DNA of 64,000 nt from Actinomycetospora chibensis (GTDB lineage Bacteria > Actinomycetota > Actinomycetes > Mycobacteriales > Pseudonocardiaceae): positions 124,001-188,000 of the forward strand of contig NZ_JAQZAM010000006.1 of NCBI RefSeq assembly GCF_028737215.1. Reading direction: 5' to 3'. The notes beneath the pieces were generated by a model. The model saw only the letters and a list, made by a program, of their open reading frames with translations, was not told where the DNA came from and searched no databases. Position numbers and translations under genes: made by a program. This document shows positions 62,186 to 64,000 of this stretch, in pieces; positions within the stretch are counted from its first letter, which is position 1, and each line of letters opens with the position of its first letter.

Positions 62186-64000
62186 CGCGGGCCCCCGTCG
62201 AGCAGGGAGCCGAGCTCGACGACGAGCGCGGGCGGCGGCGACCACGCGAAGACCCCGCACGTCGTGCCCCCGACGACCGGGGTGTCCGGGCCGCACATGC
62301 CGCGCAGGAACAGGTAGAGCACGCCCCCGAGGTGGGTCGCGGGGTCGTAGCCGCGCAGCCGCCAGCGCAGGAACCGGTGCAGCGCGACCGCGTAGAGCAC
62401 GGCCTGCAGCGGGTAGTGCGCGCCGATCATCGCGGTGGCCATCGCCGTCGGCCCGTAGTGAGCGGCGGTCAGCGGCTCGCGGCCGGTCGGCCCCACCGGC
62501 CCCAGCCAGTTCGTCTTGTAGTCGACGACGACGAACCGCCCGTCCGGGCCGCGCAGGACACCGTCGATGCTGCCGGTGAGGTAGCCGCGCAGAACCTGGT
62601 CGCCGAGGCCGTGCGCCTGGTGCTCGAGGGCGTCGGGGTAGGCGGCGAGCGGGTCGTCCGCGGGCAGGTGGCGCCGCAGGAGCGCCGCGACGGCGGCGAG
62701 CGTCACCAGCGGCGTGTCCGCGCCCGCGCGGTCGCCGCCGGCGAGCGGGAGCTCGAAGTCGAGCTCGGCGAGCCGGTCGGCGGGGGTGACGTCCGCGAGG
62801 CTGGCCGGGCCGCCGCGCGGCAGCGGCGTGCGCATCACCGGCAGGAGCGCGTCGGCGAGCGTCGTCGCGTCGACGTCGGCGTGCGGATGGTGGCGCAGCT
62901 CCTCGGTGGCCGCGGCGGCGAGCGCGGCGTGCAGATCGCCGGTGGCGGTGTCGACGGTCTCGAGCACGGAGTGCACGAGCGTCCCGAACGCCGCCCCGAC
63001 CGGCAGGTCCGCCATCGGGGACGGGACGGGCTCGACGTCGTCGGGGGTCGGCGCCGCGGCGTCGTCCGGGTCGTCCTCGTCGACGATCGTGCGTTCCTCG
63101 GGCTCGCTGACCGGGGCACCGGCGTGCGCGCCGGCGGTGAGCGAGGAGTACGACGAGCGCCGCCAGGCGAGGTCGAGGGGGCGGTCGAACGGGGCCGCGG
63201 CCAGGGCGTGCGCGTGGCCCGCGGACGGGACGAAGGGCACCGCCGTGCGCGGCTCGACCCGCTCGACGGCGATGTCGTCGCCGGCCAGCACGCTGAGCTC
63301 TGCGAGGACGCGCTCGTCCTCGACCACGGGGTAGGCGCCGTCCGGGCTGGTGCCCGGGGCGGGCCGGCCGAGGAACAGGCGCTGCACCGCGGAGTTCGCG
63401 GTGGTGGTCGCGGGCGCCCACCAGCACACGACCTGGCCCTGCGCGCGGGTCAGCGCGACGTAGAGCAGGCGCAGGTCCTCGCCGTCGTCCTCGGCGCGGG
63501 CCGCGGCGACGTGCTCGGGCCACGCGGGGTCGTCCTGCCCGCCGACCGCGCGCACCCGGTGCCCGTGCTCGTCGTGGTGGGTGACGACGGTCGGGGTGTC
63601 GGAGACCCAGCGGTCCCACCCGAACGGCACGTAGACCACCGGGAACTCGAGGCCCTTGCACTTGTGCACGGTGAGCACCTGGACCGCGCTGGCGTCGGAC
63701 TCGAGCCGCCGGCTGCGCTCGGGACGCAGCTCGCCGGTACCCGCAGCGGCCTCGGCCATGCGCACCCGGAGCCACTCGACCAGCGCGACGACGCCGAGAC
63801 GCGACTCGACCGCCGCGGCGTGCAGGACCTGGCCGATGTGGCGGATGTCGGTGATGCGCCGCTCGCCGTCGACGCGGGCGAGCACCCGCGCGGCCAGCCC
63901 GGTCTCCGCCGCCACGGCCTCGAGGAACGCAGCGACGCCCCGGTCGTGCAGCGCGGCGCCCCAGCGGCGCAGCATCGCGCCGACCTCGGGCAGGACGGCG
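62182..64000 (-). CDS. recB: Exodeoxyribonuclease V beta subunit (5' end outside window)
   Basis: Only the C-terminal 606 residues are in the window; the frame is open to the right edge. UvrD-like motifs V and VI are VLTVHKCKGLEFPVVYVPF and LRLLYVALTRAQGQ. The nuclease domain has HSVLETVD and GSIDGVLRGPDG followed by VVVDYKTNW, the D-x(n)-DYK catalytic arrangement of RecB. It is a helicase-nuclease for double-strand break repair. It overlaps recD by 4 bases, showing an operon. Confidence 0.92.
   Translation of the reverse strand, partial: AVLPEVGAMLRRWGAALHDRGVAAFLEAVAAETGLAARVLARVDGERRITDIRHIGQVLHAAAVESRLGVVALVEWLRVRMAEAAAGTGELRPERSRRLESDASAVQVLTVHKCKGLEFPVVYVPFGWDRWVSDTPTVVTHHDEHGHRVRAVGGQDDPAWPEHVAAARAEDDGEDLRLLYVALTRAQGQVVCWWAPATTTANSAVQRLFLGRPAPGTSPDGAYPVVEDERVLAELSVLAGDDIAVERVEPRTAVPFVPSAGHAHALAAAPFDRPLDLAWRRSSYSSLTAGAHAGAPVSEPEERTIVDEDDPDDAAAPTPDDVEPVPSPMADLPVGAAFGTLVHSVLETVDTATGDLHAALAAAATEELRHHPHADVDATTLADALLPVMRTPLPRGGPASLADVTPADRLAELDFELPLAGGDRAGADTPLVTLAAVAALLRRHLPADDPLAAYPDALEHQAHGLGDQVLRGYLTGSIDGVLRGPDGRFVVVDYKTNWLGPVGPTGREPLTAAHYGPTAMATAMIGAHYPLQAVLYAVALHRFLRWRLRGYDPATHLGGVLYLFLRGMCGPDTPVVGGTTCGVFAWSPPPALVVELGSLLDGGPR

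Noticed and set aside
58625..62317. 1230-codon plus-strand frame across the permease and recD
   Set aside because: Low-complexity Arg/Gly/Asp-rich translation, antisense to two well-supported genes.

Overview
The window is very GC-rich, uses GTG starts freely, packs genes tightly and often overlaps them by 1 or 4 bases. It carries actinobacterial families: a mycothiol-type maleylpyruvate isomerase fold protein, a GTP-dependent PEP carboxykinase, a MacS-like sensor kinase, an LGFP-repeat amidase and dynamin-like GTPase pairs. I infer a chromosomal segment of an actinomycete, probably Pseudonocardiaceae. I saw no insertion sequence, phage, plasmid or CRISPR signature.

Layout. 1-6.3 kb: a truncated GAF-GGDEF cyclase, an epimerase-like protein, tRNA-Gly(CCC), a GNAT enzyme, an ArsR/SRPBCC pair with two candidate operators, and small-molecule kinase and hydrolase genes. 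6.7-15.4 kb: a secreted lytic transglycosylase, an SDR, a PrpE-type acyl-CoA synthetase, an amidohydrolase, a NYN protein, trmB and small membrane proteins. 15.5-22 kb: a two-gene dynamin-like operon (the second partner has a degenerate P-loop), a DUF6802-like protein and a tldD/tldE pair. 22-33 kb: a sirtuin and central-carbon genes (PEP carboxykinase, CstA/YbdD, PntAB).

32.5-33.1 kb holds the most unusual gene. It encodes a carboxymuconolactone decarboxylase/AhpD-like protein whose CxxC motif reads C-F-Y-UGA, in frame and with every other catalytic position kept. A hairpin with GGU in its loop follows directly. This is a candidate selenoprotein. 34.3-39.7 kb is a coupled nitrate-assimilation operon (nitrate reductase, a small unknown protein, nirB, nirD). 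39.7-49.6 kb: a MDMPI-like enzyme, a membrane protein, a quinone oxidoreductase-like enzyme, valS, a HesB-like protein, a winged-helix/nuclease-like protein, a hemerythrin and an Hsp70-like membrane protein. 49.7-53 kb: a two-component system and a carotenoid oxygenase. 53-64 kb: a SirB1-like protein, an LGFP amidase, EcsC, a carboxylesterase, an anion permease, recD and a partial recB.

Two genome-style features run through the window. Many genes end in long, nearly perfect palindromes, three of which belong to one repeat family. Several start codons lie 6-9 nt after a TAnnnT box, which predicts leaderless transcripts.
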